A stretch of DNA of 64,000 nt from the NCBI GenBank assembly GCA_015698045.1, contig BLAL01000012.1, forward strand, positions 434,001 through 498,000, given 5' to 3'. A program made the position numbers and the translations under genes. Position 1 is the first letter of the stretch, and the number at the start of each line of letters is the position of its first letter. Positions 22,660 to 34,400 of the stretch are shown here, piece after piece. Origin of the DNA: Rhizophagus clarus. Taxonomy: Eukaryota; Glomeromycota; Glomeromycetes; Glomerales; Glomeraceae. The notes under the pieces are model-generated. The model searched no databases. It saw only the letters and a program-made list of their open reading frames with translations, and was not told where the DNA came from.

Positions 22660-22820
22660 TTAACATGACCCGACTTCGGGTCAGGTCAGTATTGGTTGGC
22701 CACCCGACCGACTGTTGGCCCGATATATGGGTTAAAAAAAACGCCGGAACTATTAGTTCCGGCGTAGTGTTCCGGACGGGTCGGGTTAATTCGGATTGAT
22801 CCATTTAACCCGAAGTTAAA
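22660..22820. repeat. GC-richer palindromic block in element A
   Basis: A perfect hairpin with arms ACGCCGGAAC and GTTCCGGCGT and a 5-nt loop lies at about 22740-22764. It is flanked by CCCGACTTCGGGTC, CCCGACCGAC and GGGTCGGGTTAATTCGG elements. It stands out in AT-rich surroundings and looks like the remnant end of a further small transposon or a designed-looking cruciform. Confidence 0.6.
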
Positions 22821-22834
22821 AAACGTTAAATTTG

Positions 22835-23645
22835 TTTAAAAAAAATCAAACGCTTAAAAAAGTGCGTTTTTTTAAATTAACTGTTAAACGCTTAATAAAA
22901 AAATGCGTTTTTTTTTAAAAAAAATTAAACTTTTAAAAAAAAGAGCGTTTTTTTTAAATTTTTTAAAATTAAAGCTTAAAAAAAAGCGTTTTTTTTTAGT
23001 CTTTTAAAATTAAACGCTTAAAAAAAATGCGTTTTTTTTTTAAAAAAAATTTAAATGCTTAAAAAAAATGCGTTTTTTTTAAAAAAAAATTTAAACGCTT
23101 AAAAAAAATGCGTTTTTTTTTAAAAAAATTTAAACGCTTAAAAAAACGTTTTATTCTTTACATTAACCGCTTTAAAAAGAAAGCGGTTTATTCTTTACAT
23201 TAACCGCTTTAAAAAAAAACGTTTCATTCTTTACATTAACCGCTTTAAAAAGAAAGCGGTTTATTCTTTACATTAACCGTTTTAAAAAGAAAGCGGTTTA
23301 CTCTTTACATTAACCGCTTTAAAAAAAAGCGTTTCATTCTTTAAATTATCCGCTTTAAAAAAAGCGTTTTTAAATTAAACGCGTTTTTTTTTTTAGTTTG
23401 CGATTTGATAAAAAAACGTTTCGCTAGTTTTTTCGCGAAATTAACAAAATACGTTGTGAAGATAATTTAATATAAAAATAATGTTTCGCAACTTTTTTTT
23501 GCGAAATTAGTAAAAAACGTTGCGAAACACTTTTTTACCTCTTTTTTGCGAAATTAATAAAAAAACGAAAATAACGTTGCGATACGTTTTTTTATAGGCA
23601 AAATATAAAAAGACGCTTCGCGACTTTTTTTTTTTGTTCGGTAAC
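22835..23645. repeat. Three consecutive hairpin-type tandem arrays in element A
   Basis: About 22835-23145: units of AAACGCTTAAAAAAA followed by TGCGTTTTTTTT. About 23146-23365: about five 40-bp units of CTTTACATTAACCGC TTTAAAAA AAGCGGTTTATT. About 23390-23640: looser units with TTTCGC, GCGAAATTA and AACGTTGCGAAAC. Each unit is self-complementary. The last type matches the large array of element B, linking the two elements. Confidence 0.75.
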
Positions 23646-24760
23646 GGTTATACATATCAGTTAACAAATTATATTGCTTTTTGACAAAAAAATAACTTTT
23701 ATATATAATAAAAAACCCACAGACAATTGCATGAGAAATAATTATTTTAGTTACTATCGTACTATCATCTACTGTCGTTAAAAAATTCTTGATAAAAGTT
23801 TTGACAAGAAATATAGCCTACAAGAAGTTTTTATATAAATACCGTTAATCCGATCTTTTTAAACATTATACGTTGTATCAATTAAATCGTTATAATCTTA
23901 CCTTAGTTTAACTGTTGAAGGCGGTCTAGTTAATATATTCACTTTTCCATTTGTTACTTTATTAATAATCGAACAATTATTTAGCACGTCATCTACTCAT
24001 TTTAAATCTGACCAATGTCCAATGCAAAGCACCTAATTATTTATTAAAAAATTTTTTTTTTATAGCTTTTATTGAAATTTATTTACAGTAATAATAAAGA
24101 TATATTTATATTTTCATGTAATATTGCTTCTAAAATAACTAAATTTATATATTACTACTTTCATTATTCTTCAAAAAAAATAAAAATACCATATTTTTAA
24201 TTTTCTTTCATAATTTTGACGTTTTTTCCTGTAATAATTTAATTAATGCCAAAAAACTTTCCTTTGTTGCATATATCATATAAATAATGAGAATAAATAT
24301 ATGTTTATATGTTAAGAAGACCGACCATACAATATCAAAACTATACTTTAGAATTTAGAAGAAATTTTTTAAAATACAATAAATGTAAAAGTAAATAATT
24401 TAAAAATTATTGTAAAGTTGAAATTAAAAAATTATCAACATAAAAAAAATTAAATCACATGATATTAATGAGATACAGGCGTCTTTTAAAAACCAGTCTA
24501 GATAAAAATATTACTATACAATAAATTAATTAATAAAGAAATTAAGCGGAATTAGAAATTAAGTGGAATTTAATGTTTTTATATTTCACATAAGTTGTAT
24601 CATTCGATTTCAAAAGTTATTGTATTAAATAAAACATTAATTTCTCAGAAATCTTTTAGTCGGTACTATAAAGCATCTTTTATTAATTTAATATTTATTA
24701 ATATAAAATACTTATCTCTTATTTTTTTTCGTTGTTTACTAAAAAAAGGTGATATGATCG
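23646..24760. other. Right interior of element A, no gene seen
   Basis: AT-rich DNA between the tandem arrays and the right inverted repeat. It has no ORF of note, no consistent intron signals and no repeats longer than homopolymer runs. Confidence 0.5.
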
Positions 24761-24762
24761 AA

Positions 24763-25049
24763 GAGTGATATGTATGATTAAAAACCAGACAGTCGGTAAG
24801 ATGCTATATATAGAATGCAAAAAATTTGATTTCCATTTATGGAAATCACTGTATGATCGACATGGAAAACAACAAGAGACATGTTGTTTTACAACAAGTC
24901 ACTTGTTGTGTTGATCAACATGTAAAAACAACATGTCACTTGTTGTAAAACAACAAGTAGCATGTTGTTTTATAACAAGTGACATGTTGTTTTACAACAA
25001 GTGACTTGTTGTTTTTACAACATGCTTTTGAATTACACGGTACGCCATA
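24763..25049 (-). repeat. Right terminal inverted repeat of element A
   Basis: Reverse complement of the left end. It ends GGTACGCCATA and contains ACAACATGTCACTTGTTGT units, GTTGATCAACATG, TGATCGACATG and TTTCCATTTATGGAAA. Differences from the left copy are spread throughout, including TATGGTGTAC against TATGGCGTAC at the tip. Confidence 0.85.
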
Positions 25050-26420
25050 ATATAATGATTAATTAACTCATTTCCTTTAAAAAGAAAATCAAAGAAAAGA
25101 ATATTCATTAGTGATAGAATATGCTGATAATGGTACCCTCCGAAACTATTTGAAAGAAAATTTTAAAAATCTCAATTGGGATGATAAATATAAACTTGCA
25201 TTTCAATTAGTTCATGCAGTATCATGTTTACACGATGAGGGAATTATTCATCGTGATTTGGTAAATATTAATAATTTTTATAGTATTTTATTTTAATGAT
25301 TATTTTATCTTAATTAATTGTATTATTTTTATTAATTTTTAATAGCACTCCAATAATGTGTTAGTCCATCAGCATGCTGTTAAGCTATCAGATTTTGGCT
25401 TATCGAAAAGAATCGAGGAAACATCCAATTCTCAATCGAAAATATTTGGATTAATTCCTTATATTGATCCAAGAAGTTTTAATGAAGATATAAAACCAAA
25501 ATATTTATTAAATAAAAAAAGTGATGTTTATAGCATTGGTGTGTTATTATGGGAAATTTCTAGCGGTCATCCTCCCTTTCATGATTGTATGCCACATGGC
25601 GTTGGTTTAGCCATAAGTATTTTACAAGGCCGTAGAGAGACACCTATATCTGAAACGTCTGAAGATTATATAAAGATTTATACTGGTGTGTATAAATTGC
25701 ACTTAATTATATGTTTATAAACAATATGATTTTAATTAATTAAAATATTTGTTTTCTTTTGTAGATTGTTGGAATATTGAACCTGATAATCGACCAACTA
25801 TCTATCAAGTAATTGATGAATTAAAAGCAGTTATAATAAAAGAAAATATAATTATAAAAGATTTTCACATATATAATGATAACAAAGATATTATCCAATC
25901 ATTAAATAACCATCAGCCCAATTCAGATACAGAAATTTTAGAAAATAATTATTATTCATTTCATGAAAATTCATTACAAATTATTGATTTTACCAAAATA
26001 AAAGAAATAGAATCTTCAATGTTATCAAATAACCAAACTGTGAATGACTTTAACATAATAGTTAATGATATAGTTAATTTTCTTGAAAATAATAGTAATG
26101 AAATGGGAAAACAGAAAGTTCTAAATTATTTTAATAATCAAAATATAACTTTACAAGAATTAAATAATCTATTATTAAATAATCAGAATAATTCAAATTA
26201 TATTTTTTTGCTTGGAAAATTTAGTTATTTGGGAATTGGAACAAATATTGACAAGAAAAAGGCATTTGAATTATTTCAAAAAGCAGCAAACTTAGAAGAC
26301 AAAGTAGCTCAATATAATCTTGCTTTTATGTACGAAAAAGGAGAAGGAATTGTTTAAGATATAAGTAAAGCAATTTATTGGTATAAACAATCAGCTAAAC
26401 AGGAATATGAAGGTGCATAA

Positions 26421-27100
26421 TATAAGTTGAATAAATTAAAATTACAAGAGTATAGATGTATTGTTTTTTAAATATTAAATTATAAAAATTTAAATTATTA
26501 AATTATTACTGTTTTAGGATAGTAGGGTGAATTTTATGAAATATTTGCCGCGTAAGTGGCAAAATTTTTTTTACAGTGATCCATGGAAATTCCATGGAAT
26601 TTGCAAAATTCATGTAACTATTGCCGCTTATTAAAAATACCAAATTTTAATCTATAGTATTATTTATATTCTTATTAATTTATTATAAATAGACTAACTT
26701 TTTTTTTACTATTTAGTAGTTTATCATGAAAGTTCAGAGATTATAAAAATGCTAAAATTACTATCATCTATCAATTTTGGTTACATATAGTATTAGAAAA
26801 CAATAAACAATCCATTTAATTTTAAAGTAGCCAATACTACGGACTAGTGATTACCAAAATCTATTATTATCAGTTAAATTTTTTTATTAAAAGTTGATGA
26901 TTCATAAGAATTAGAAAGTTTTTCTTAATGGGACAATATATTGTAAGTAAAAAACCAACCAAAATAATAAAATTAAAGATCAAATTATAGAAGAATCTGT
27001 TCATAAACGATATTAAAGTCACAGAAAAATTTTTTTAAAAAAATGTATCTAAAAAACAAAAACAATAATATAAAATTAATCACCTTACTTGAAAATTGAA
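26421..27100. other. AT-rich flank of kinase remnant
   Basis: No coding signal after the kinase-Sel1 remnant. A TCCATGG/CCATGGAA near-palindrome is seen at 26579-26600. Confidence 0.4.
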
Positions 27101-27106
27101 ATCATT

Positions 27107-27264
27107 TGGGTTCTTTGCTAGGAAAATGACCTTCTGAGGACTTTTTACTAAAAATTAAGATTTTTATAGTTCTTTATTTTTCAAAGAGATTAAAATGAGC
27201 TTTAACAATAAAATTTAGTTAAAAAATTTCTCAGAAGGTCATTTTCCTAGCAAAAAACCCATTT
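27107..27264. repeat. Short inverted-repeat element (possible MITE)
   Basis: Arms of about 33 bp, TTTGCTAGGAAAATGACCTT at 27114-27133 and its reverse complement in 27237-27257, separated by about 90 bp of AT-rich DNA. No clear target duplication was identified. Confidence 0.5.
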
Positions 27265-27863
27265 TACTGACCATTAAAATCAGATAACAATTTTTAAGAC
27301 CATAAAACCAATAAATTGATGCCAACTTTGTTGATGATTGTTTACGCTTAGTAATAAGAAAGAATTGCGTAAATAATACTAAGAATAATACTAAAAATAA
27401 TAATGAAAATACAATTTGTTGAACGTACATTGCATAAGTAATGAAATTCTGTAGTGGAACAAATAATAGAGATCATAAAAAAACCATTTTTGTATCGTTA
27501 CAATTATGAAATAATTAATTTTGATGGTACAAATATTTGTAAAACAATGTCAATAAATGGGATAATGTGATAATTATACATTTCTACAGAATTTTAAATT
27601 AAACAATAATTTTATTATTTTATTAATAATGATTTACATTTAGAAACTTTCATTCATATTAGCAGTTTAAAATTGGTCATCTGTTATCTCTTGTTAAATA
27701 AAAAAGAAAACATATGCATATGTAAAATGTCAAAAAGTTAGTTTAAATTTTTCTTAAAAAAATTGAAGCAACAATTAAACTTTCTCTTCTTATTTACAAA
27801 TCGATTTACAATTATAAACTAAGCTCGTTAATATCCAACTATTTTAACGAAAATAAATTTTAA

Positions 27864-27895
<32 letters not shown>

Positions 27896-28063
27896 GAAAA
27901 TTATGAATATATTTCTTTTAGATATTTGATCAATTGTCTTGTAATATCAAAACAAGATTTAATATCAAATAAAAAAATTTAATTAAATAAGATACTGTAC
28001 ATTATCAAAATGACTTACTTCATGATTTAAGATTGACAGATATACATAAAATTTAGACGTAAT

Positions 28064-28278
28064 TAGTGTTTGGATCCGGATAAAACCTTAAATAATTTAA
28101 ATGAGGTTACTGCCGAAAAAAAGGTCATAAATTTCAGCTCTGAATTGACTATAATTTCGGTCAGAATATTTAATATATTATGAATCAAAAAATTGGCAAT
28201 TCTGATAGTTCTGGCCTGAATTAACCGAAACGGATCCCGGATAAAAACTGGATAAAACCGCTACGGATCCAAACACTA
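28064..28278. mobile_element. hAT-type MITE, 215 bp
   Basis: Starts TAGTGTTTGGATCCGGATAA and ends CTACGGATCCAAACACTA. It is flanked by an exact 8-bp duplication GACGTAAT at 28056-28063 and 28279-28286. The 8-bp duplication and TAG...CTA termini are those of hAT elements. Non-coding. Confidence 0.88.
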
Positions 28279-29169
28279 GACGTAATGTTTATACCAATAA
28301 CGTTTAATTAATATAATGTTGTGTATTCTTGAAATTGCTATGACCAGATCCTTGGTCCTTAATGATCATCGATTAACTATTGATAAGTCAGTTTCGTTTA
28401 ATGGATTGTATAAACTCTAAAGCAGTCATGATTTGATTTTTGACAAGTTATGATCTGATCAAAAAATTATATGTAACCCACCCAATTATAAATATTACCA
28501 ATAATTCATGCTATAAATCCAAGAAAATAACTTTGTAATTTGCAGCTATTTTAATACCTCTAACTGAATATAAAATGATACTTACTAAATTTATAAATTC
28601 CTTAATTGGATAATCTAAAGTTTCATTTTAATAAACTATAAATATATCTAATAAAAGCGAAGGATTGAAAATGTTAATTAGCTAGTTGTAAATTTAATAA
28701 ATAAATACCATGTATGTACAATATAACGACTTTAAAGATTTTAAGTATTAAAATAATAATAAAGTTATAAAAAAAAAAAAAAATATTTTAAAATAAGGAT
28801 ACAACTACACTTAACCTGGTGGAAAATTAACCGGTAGGTAGAGTTATCATAATTTCTAATTTGATCATATCAGCATTAACATTAATTTCTTACTGACAAT
28901 TTTACCCTAGTTAAGATTCTTAAAATAATATTTTAAATAATTTATATGACAAAGTAGTACATTAAGCTGAAGAATTTGTAAATATATTGTAATTGATGCA
29001 ATAATTTATAACATAAAATGAAATTTATACTTTGATCATTTTAAAATTTTATGCGTATGTAACATTCTATAAGATGTCAGATAAGCTGATTTCTCGACGA
29101 AGTGAATTGTATATCCTTTCAAGAGACTTTATTTTTATTAAACAATAAAATAGTTAAACATAACGAAGA

Positions 29170-29552
29170 TTAAAGTGCTTGAAAACTGTCATCCGAATTA
29201 CACAAAAAAATAATTTGGATTTTATATCCGGGTCAGATAATCCAGATAGAAACTGAAATCTGGATCGGATTATATTTTTAAATTCATATGTTGGCCAACA
29301 TTACATTTGTATCATGTAATGTAACACAATTCCAAAAAAAGAATTTTTATTCTCGTTAAAATTGGATTATTGGAGAAAAGTAGGTTACGCATTGATACGC
29401 ATATCGATCACTTAATTCTGGCCAGATTTAATGCCTTAAAATTTTGATCTCATCACGGGTTCTGGGTCAAACTGGATATATTTTCATCTGGTTTATAATC
29501 CGAATGAAAATTGCAGAATCCAGATTCTGGATATTCACATATGGATCAAAGT
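29170..29552. mobile_element. Decayed relative of the 45.4-kb hAT-like element
   Basis: AGTGCTTGAAAACTGTCATC, AATTACACAAAAAAA and GGATTTTATATCCGGGTCAG correspond in order to the left part of the element at 45399. TCAAACTGGATAT, TTTATAATCCGAATGAAAA and TTCTGGATAT match its right part. The ends are too diverged to place a target duplication. Confidence 0.55.
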
Positions 29553-30765
29553 ATGGTAGGTACTAGGTAACAAGTGTGTAAAGTGGCAAAATTATATAAT
29601 TATGTTACTCCCTTTTAATTAAAGCCATGGAATGTAAGATGAAATTTTTTTACCTCACGTTACTTCCTAATATGGTCACATAATTTGTATGATAGCAAAT
29701 GTTTATTTTTGATTTGGATGTTTTGTGCGTACTGTAACATTTACATTAAAAAAGAATTCTTATAAAATTAATAAAATAATTTATTTATAAAAATAGTTTC
29801 AAATATACATAAAAACAATAATTATTCATAAATGTTCAAAACTAGAATAATAAAAATTAATATCTAAATCTCCAGGGCCTATTTAGTTTAAAAAAAGTGC
29901 TAAAAATATGCCATAAAGTGTAAAAACAAAGTAATTTCATATAAAATATTGATGTTGTGATTAATATTAAATCTGTTTCAATAAAAATTAATGTTTGAGT
30001 AGTCCTGTACCATTTTATTTAAACTTATTGAGCTTATTTAATTTAGCAAAAGCACAGAAACCACGCTGTAAAATTGAAAAATAAATGTAGTACAATTTTC
30101 TTAAACAAAAACATCTATTTTTTTCACAAATATTAAACAATATTAATAAAAATTAACACACGTGTATTTTCATACTTGTTAAATAATTTTATTAGTCACC
30201 AAGTCTTGTTTACTTAACTAAAGTGTTAAAATTAATGTTATAAAATTTATAAAAAAAACGCATTCATTGTAAATAACTATCAGAACTGTTGTTAAGCCTG
30301 GAGTACAAGTGTAACCAAATGAACCTCAATTTTTGAGCAGGCAGACAGATGGACATTTTGTGTGACCTTTGCATAGAAATATATAGTCCTTTGTTATACT
30401 CCAGACTAAAAATAGGTTACAACTTAAAAACTCTCTCCCAAGAACTCCCTTTTTCTTCATTTTTTTTTTTTTTTTTTCTAAAAATCTATTAGTTAATAAA
30501 AAAGTTCAATATTTTAAAGAACTTCGTTAAGTATGGAATATTGTTATTAACAAATAAAGCTGATCATATCACAAGATCCTGCAACATGCAATCTTATGAT
30601 ACTCTTATGATACTTTATGTTACTCACTTAGCCAATTTGCGTTACTCGCTTCCTATATACTCGTAGATTGGCATTACATATTTTCATATGATGAACTTGT
30701 ACTGCTGTCAATCAACATTTAAGTCTTTCTCTTTTTTTTTTATCTCTTGTTTTTTTTATAAAAAA
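29553..30765. other. Gene-poor AT-rich interval with possible MITE
   Basis: No gene seen. Near 30293-30412 the ends AAGCCTGGAGTACAA and TTGTTATACTCCAGACT are inverted relatives, suggesting a ~120-bp MITE without a clear duplication. A poly-T run lies at 30460-30477. Confidence 0.4.
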
Positions 30766-32159
30766 ATGTCTGCTCAATTTTTTCAAAACTAAGTCAAAAT
30801 TATATTGAATTACTAGATGATGAATATTGAGATATAACAATTGAAGTCGGAGAAGAACCTAATGTAAAAATGTAAAAATAATTCGTGCTCATATGAATAT
30901 TTTATGTACCGTTCTCAATATTTACGACAGACTTTGGCTACCAAAAAAACAAGTAAAGATAATGTTATAGCTCATATTAATTTACCCAAATATCATCAAA
31001 TCATTTTAAAGTAAGTATTTAAAATCATAATCTCAGTAATTCAAAATATTTAAGTTCGAAATTTAAAAATTCTTGTATATATGCATATTTATGGTGGTAT
31101 TCTTTAATTGAATGTTCAAGACAATTCAGATATTCTCAAATTATTATTAGCTGCAGATGAACTGCTTCTTCAAGAGGTGGTTGATTATTTACAAAAGTAT
31201 TTGATTGAACATAAGTCTGAATGGATGGAACAACATTTTGAACTTATTCATCAAGCAATTTTTCGATCCAATTCATTATTACTACTTCAACAATTTTGTA
31301 CAGACTTTATAGTAAAATCCCCAGAGAAAATATTTAAATCACTTGATTTCACTTCGCTTCCTGAAAAGTCATTACGTATTAAAATGGAGACTTGTGCAAA
31401 ATCCCACACTTCCACCTGATCCTGACACTTGATAAGATGATGATTTCAAAATAATGGAAAATACACTAAGACATATTTTATCTTTAATTAGATTTTTCAG
31501 CTTATCATCCAAAGATTTTTTACAAAGTGTCCGTCCTTATTTATAAAAGAATCTTGAAACATCAACTTCATGAAGATTTATTAGGATCCTGATAGCAAAC
31601 AAATCGACTATATTTCGCTTCCTAGAAATATTAAAATTAATGGAATTATTGATACCAAAATTTAAGTATAATTACAACTATTTCAAGACAAGTTGATAAA
31701 TTAGATATTAGAAATAATTTCGCTCATTTAAAAGGACCACACAAATTTCAATAATTGATTAGAGGAAGTCGAGATGGATATACACCTAAAGTATTTCATG
31801 AATTATGTGACGAGACATCTCATACTGTTACATTTATTAAAATAAAAGGAAAAGATGAAATTATTGGTGGATATAATCCATTAATATGGAAATCTTCTGC
31901 TGGTTTTAATAGGTATAAGAAAACTAAAGAAAGTTTTATTTTTTCTTTTAAAAATAATAATGCTAAGGATGGAATAATTATTAATATAGAAGATACAGAT
32001 CGTGCATTATGGTATAACCCTAGCGCTGGTCCATTTTTTGTTCAAGACATTATTGTATATGCTGACAATTCTTTAAATTACGATGATGTTCGGTATGAAC
32101 AGCATTATTGCGAAAAAAAAAATGAGAGACGAAGGTCAATTTGGTATAGAAAATTTTGA
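30766..32159 (+). pseudogene. Broken BTB-BACK-TLD protein gene
   Basis: From an ATG at 30766 the frame stops after eight codons, but pieces in shifting frames spell a BTB/POZ protein: IRAHMNILC-like, YRSQYLRQTLATKK, VIAHINLPKYHQIILK, then KLLLAADELLLQEVVDYLQK (BACK-like) and SPEKIFKSLDFTSLPEKS. A TLD domain follows in an open frame at 31755-32159 with VTFIKIKGKDEIIGGYNPL and DSFIFSF-like KESFIFSFKNNN. BTB-TLD proteins are a large family in Rhizophagus and probably act as ligase adaptors. Several stops and frameshifts show it is no longer a working gene. Confidence 0.75.
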
Positions 32160-33540
32160 AGTATTTCAAATTATAAAAAAAATAAATGTATATGCAATAT
32201 GTTTTGTCAAATGTAATAACAAAAAGAATACTAATTTAAAGGAGTACGCCTATAAATCATAATTTATTTTTAATAGTAATTTTTTAGTTGAATAGGAATT
32301 TGTTGTAATAATGCATAAAAGTTATGTTTTCCATAATTAATTCAATATTATTCATACTGACAACCGGATTTTCGATAAACCGAGGCTTTCGGTTTTCCAG
32401 AGTTTGGACTGGGAAAATCGTTATATATCGGATTTTTTAATAGAATAAAGGAGTTCGGTTTATCGAGACGACTTATGTATTATAAATTTCTTGTTAAGTA
32501 TATGTGATTTCACGTTTCATAATTTTAAACTTTTTGTATTATTTACATTACACATTATACTGAAAATAATTGTCTATTTACGCATCACCTTTCTTTTTTC
32601 TTTTTAAAGAAAAAATATAAATAATATATATTTGAGTTTCAAATAAACTTTTTGATACTACTCATTAATAAAAAAATTATTTGAGTTACAAACAAACTTA
32701 TGATACTTCACATTGTAAAATAAATATTCTCAAATATCTCAAAAAAAAAGTAGTGTCATGTTATTTATTATTTCGGATTTTTAATGTCGTTTAAAGTGTT
32801 AATTAAATATGAATTATCTTATTACAGAGATATAGCATGAAAAAAATTTATGAAATAAAAGATGTAAATGGAATTTCAATTTTCTATACTTTGTAATAGA
32901 TGTGTGATCATTAACTATTATTATAACTTCACCAACTAACCGAAAAATAAAATATGATTTGTTCTTTCATATGTATGATTTTTCCGAAAAATTTATTAAG
33001 TGCACATAAATAATTTTATTAATATAAAAATTTACCAATGAGATTACACACAAGAAATCTTTGGTGGGTTTTATGATTAAGAAGTCAAAATTGAGTTTTT
33101 AAGAGATGTCATCTCGGATCGATAATAAGTAAGAAATTTACCTATTTCCAAAGGTGATTTATCTATATTGATTAATTTAACTTATTTATTTTTGATAGTA
33201 TGTAAATTGACTATTTGTAATATCAGTGGAGCACATAGCCTAATTCCATTTAATTAATTTAATCCACTCATTATTAGTTAAAATTGTCAATTAATTAATA
33301 GACTTTTAAATTCAGATATCAATGAATTACTATTAACATTTAATAATAGCGATACCTTATATTTGGACAATTTCAATTAATTGCTTGATTAAGCACTTTA
33401 AAATAAAATATCATATTTAACTAATTTTTTAGAATCATATCTCATTCTTTTTATTTCAGGTCAGCCGAAGTCACAGTATTCTGTCTCGCTCAAAAAAAAA
33501 AAAAAATAAAAAAAATATGTTACATAGATAGAATATGTGA
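32160..33540. other. Gene-poor AT-rich interval
   Basis: No gene recognised. Palindromic GGTTTTCCAG/CGGATTTTCGATAAACCG-type sequence at 32360-32470 may be a short repeat copy (CCGGATTTTCGATAAACC near 32365, inverse GGTTTATCGAGACG near 32459). Confidence 0.35.
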
Positions 33541-33544
33541 AAAA

Positions 33545-34400
33545 AAAGTTTTTTTTGCATTTTTCAGAGCAAGCGATTCAACATATGGAAGTTGCTTTTC
33601 CTATCAAAGAATAATAGAAACCCTGGAAATTAAGAGAATATATTGATGTAAATGCAATCAACAATCATATTCAAATAATTGTATAACCATCGCCTGCAAC
33701 TACCGGTAAGCATTTCATTTTTTTTACTCTTCAAACAAGAAATATGCTTTCTCATTTATCTTCATCCATGTTAGCTGCTATTCTTCTCAACAGTAAATTT
33801 TTCCTTGTCAATAAATTTTAATTACAAGTTTTACGACCATAAACAAAGTTCCATTGATAATTATATTAAATGCTCGAGTAGCAATCATACCAGCAACCTA
33901 AAGATGATAGAAAACGGCATGTCAGTAGTAATCACATTAAGCGGATAGAATTGCTTCACCTTCTATATCACGATCCAATTAGGCATTTAATTTTCGACCC
34001 AAATGCACTGCTTATTTTTGGGATTGCTCATTGGATTGTAAGGAGATTCATTTTTTTTTCTAGTGGATTAGGAACAGGAAAGTCATGAGCAGGAATGGAA
34101 TCACAATATTTTATCCCCTATGCAGAATAATTGTACTTTTGATTGGTCCTACATATATTTTATCAATTTAATTGAGAAATCATCTATCATCTATAACAAT
34201 GAATTTATGAAAAGTACAAAATAGGAATGTATATCACAATGTCCACCAAATAAATAATCACCTTGAACTTTGCAACATTAATAAATGATACATGAAATCT
34301 CTTTTCGCCAGTTCAAAGAAAGAATTGACCTCACAGATCAAGAACAGGTTATTCGCTACAAACTGACCGGGTAACATTCTGTCTTATATAATGAATAAAA
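33545..34400 (+). pseudogene. Probable decayed Crinkler-type (CRN) effector gene
   Basis: Fragmentary frames give AIQHMEVAFPIKE, KPWKLREYIDVNAINNHIQI and PSPATT before a GTAAGC donor at about 33703. This resembles the end of a CRN ubiquitin-like N-terminal domain, where IHIIVQPP-type sequence is usual. Farther on are RIELLHLLYHDPIRHLIFDP and a P-loop-like GLGTGKS at 34065-34085, then KERIDLTDQEQVIRYKLTG before another GT. Stops separate all pieces. Family assignment rests on my recollection of CRN sequences and could be wrong; the decay itself is plain. Confidence 0.38.

Larger units (their letters stand above)
9271..25049. mobile_element. Element A: 15.8-kb TIR DNA transposon with integrase and HECT genes
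   Basis: Termini are TATGG at 9271 and CCATA ending at 25049, flanked by the 6-bp direct repeat ATATAA at 9265-9270 and 25050-25055. The terminal inverted repeats span about 300 bp. They match through several substitutions, so they are older than those of element B. Inside are an IS3/retroviral-type DDE integrase (minus), a HECT ligase-like gene (plus), a nested LINE-like insertion, three micro-exon-like arrays and hairpin-rich tandem repeats. An integrase with 6-bp duplications and TIRs suggests the eukaryotic IS3EU-type group; that name is from memory. The element sits in a kinase intron. Confidence 0.88.
8853..26420 (+). pseudogene. Protein kinase with Sel1 repeats, nonsense-disrupted, split by 15.8-kb intronic transposon
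   Basis: Five exons join in phase: 8853-9071, 9157-9229, 25085-25260, 25346-25685 and 25765 onward. The product has a glycine loop (IGTGGFAKV), the VAIK-type lysine in ALKSF, HRDLHSNNVLVHQ, DFG in SDFGLSK, SDVYSIGVLLWE and PDNRPTIYQV, then a linker and Sel1 repeats. This is the kinase-Sel1 architecture abundant in Rhizophagus. Three in-frame stops break it: TAG at 8991-8993, where relatives as I recall them have Trp, TAA at 26355-26357 and TAA at 26418-26420. Intron 2 (9230-25084) contains all of element A. All splice phases still match after removing the element, so the insertion itself did not damage the frame. Confidence 0.85.

Noticed and set aside
27239..27430. Minus-strand ORF with a hydrophobic start
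   Set aside because: It overlaps an arm of the short inverted-repeat element and AT-rich DNA; no homologue or intron support seen.
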